Positions 63,614-64,000 of a stretch of 64,000 bases of DNA are shown in pieces. The notes under the pieces are model-generated. The model ran no database searches and was not told the DNA's origin. It worked only from the letters and a program-made list of their open reading frames with translations. The stretch spans positions 59,127,776 through 59,191,775 of the forward strand of contig NC_092642.1 in NCBI RefSeq assembly GCF_039555335.1. The letters run 5' to 3'. The translations under genes and the position numbers were made by a program. Position 1 is the stretch's first letter. Every line of letters starts with the position of its first letter. Origin of the DNA: Amphiura filiformis (lineage: Eukaryota > Echinodermata > Ophiuroidea > Amphilepidida > Amphiuridae).

Positions 63614-64000
63614 TTTTAACCTTTAGGCTTTATTGACTTCCCAAAGCTACTAGCAGTAGCGTGTATTTACTCAACTTGGGGAAGAAAATGTCAAAATACG
63701 GCTCTAAAACCGTATGATCGCAGTAAGTAAGAAATATGACATTATTTGAAAACTCAATTTGTTTTCCGAAACGGAGTACTTCAATCTCATCCCATTTCCA
63801 TCAAGTATACTTGTTTTCGTTATCCTTTTAGTATGATCCAAAACGTACAGACAAAAACGATTTTTGTAACGATTGCTCTATTTCAAGGTTTCTACTTTCG
63901 TCTTCTATCATGCAGAGTTACTCTGTTTGTTATTCTAAATTATGACAGTCTTGAAAGGATGATTGTGCAAAATCACTCTTTCACATAACACATTATATAA

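Larger units (their letters stand above)
62528..64000. repeat. Recent tandem duplication, unit about 870 bp, runs off the window
   Basis: 63409-64000 repeats 62537-63130 almost base for base, with small indels (a short deletion around 63738 and a TA insertion near 63427). Within unit 1, 63285-63403 is the dispersed repeat also seen at 16855. The low divergence suggests a recent event or an assembly duplication. Confidence 0.92.

Overview
The window looks like AT-rich, non-coding-dominated DNA from a metazoan nuclear genome. Evidence is an intron-split neuropeptide receptor with GT/AG junctions, one tRNA gene with internal A and B boxes, long microsatellites, and many non-autonomous DNA transposons with target-site duplications (TSDs), together with fossils of LINE and Penelope-like retroelements. 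The receptor resembles the kisspeptin/galanin/allatostatin-A group, most closely the kisspeptin-receptor TM3 region. That and the transposon style suggest a marine invertebrate, possibly a non-vertebrate deuterostome (echinoderm or hemichordate type). The phylum is inference.

Only one protein-coding gene is well supported: a three-exon class A GPCR on the minus strand (34828 down to 31722, 354 aa after joining). It has LAxxD, DRY, CWxP, NPxxY, both extracellular disulfide cysteines and phase-consistent splice sites. Its second intron carries two (TTTA)n arrays around an 85-bp-arm palindrome and a MITE. About 330 bp upstream, the 5' boundary of its first coding exon (acceptor, start codon, 27 codons) is duplicated as a truncated copy, next to an inverted repeat. 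A weaker candidate is a 34-codon first exon at 62637-62738 (minus). It is present a second time at 63512-63613 inside a nearly identical tandem duplication that runs off the window end.

Layout: 1-4.4 kb, a TIR element plus three copies of an unknown repeat, two of them split by different insertions. 4.6-10.9 kb, TTAGGG-like sequence, a CCCAGCAAACAC-ended element, a GAGTC-rich TIR element and tandem MITE/minisatellite DNA. 11-16 kb, MITEs and a diverged tandem duplication. 17-20 kb, a MITE, an LTR-like segment and nested hAT-type elements. 21-29 kb, Penelope-like fossils, tRNA-Thr, and a broken CR1/L2-type LINE reverse transcriptase with two TIR insertions. 31-35.5 kb, the GPCR. 36-47.5 kb, paired MITEs, a 2.4-kb TIR element with tRNA-like segments, and a Penelope-like end. 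48.5-59.2 kb, an old segmental duplication whose two copies differ by later insertions: TTAA foldbacks, nested CAGGGTGTCCC elements and mariner-like MITEs. 59.7-64 kb, more TIR elements and the recent tandem duplication.

All assignments come from reading the sequence; no alignments or database searches were run. Repeat boundaries are mostly accurate to a few bases where a TSD or empty site is cited, and otherwise approximate.
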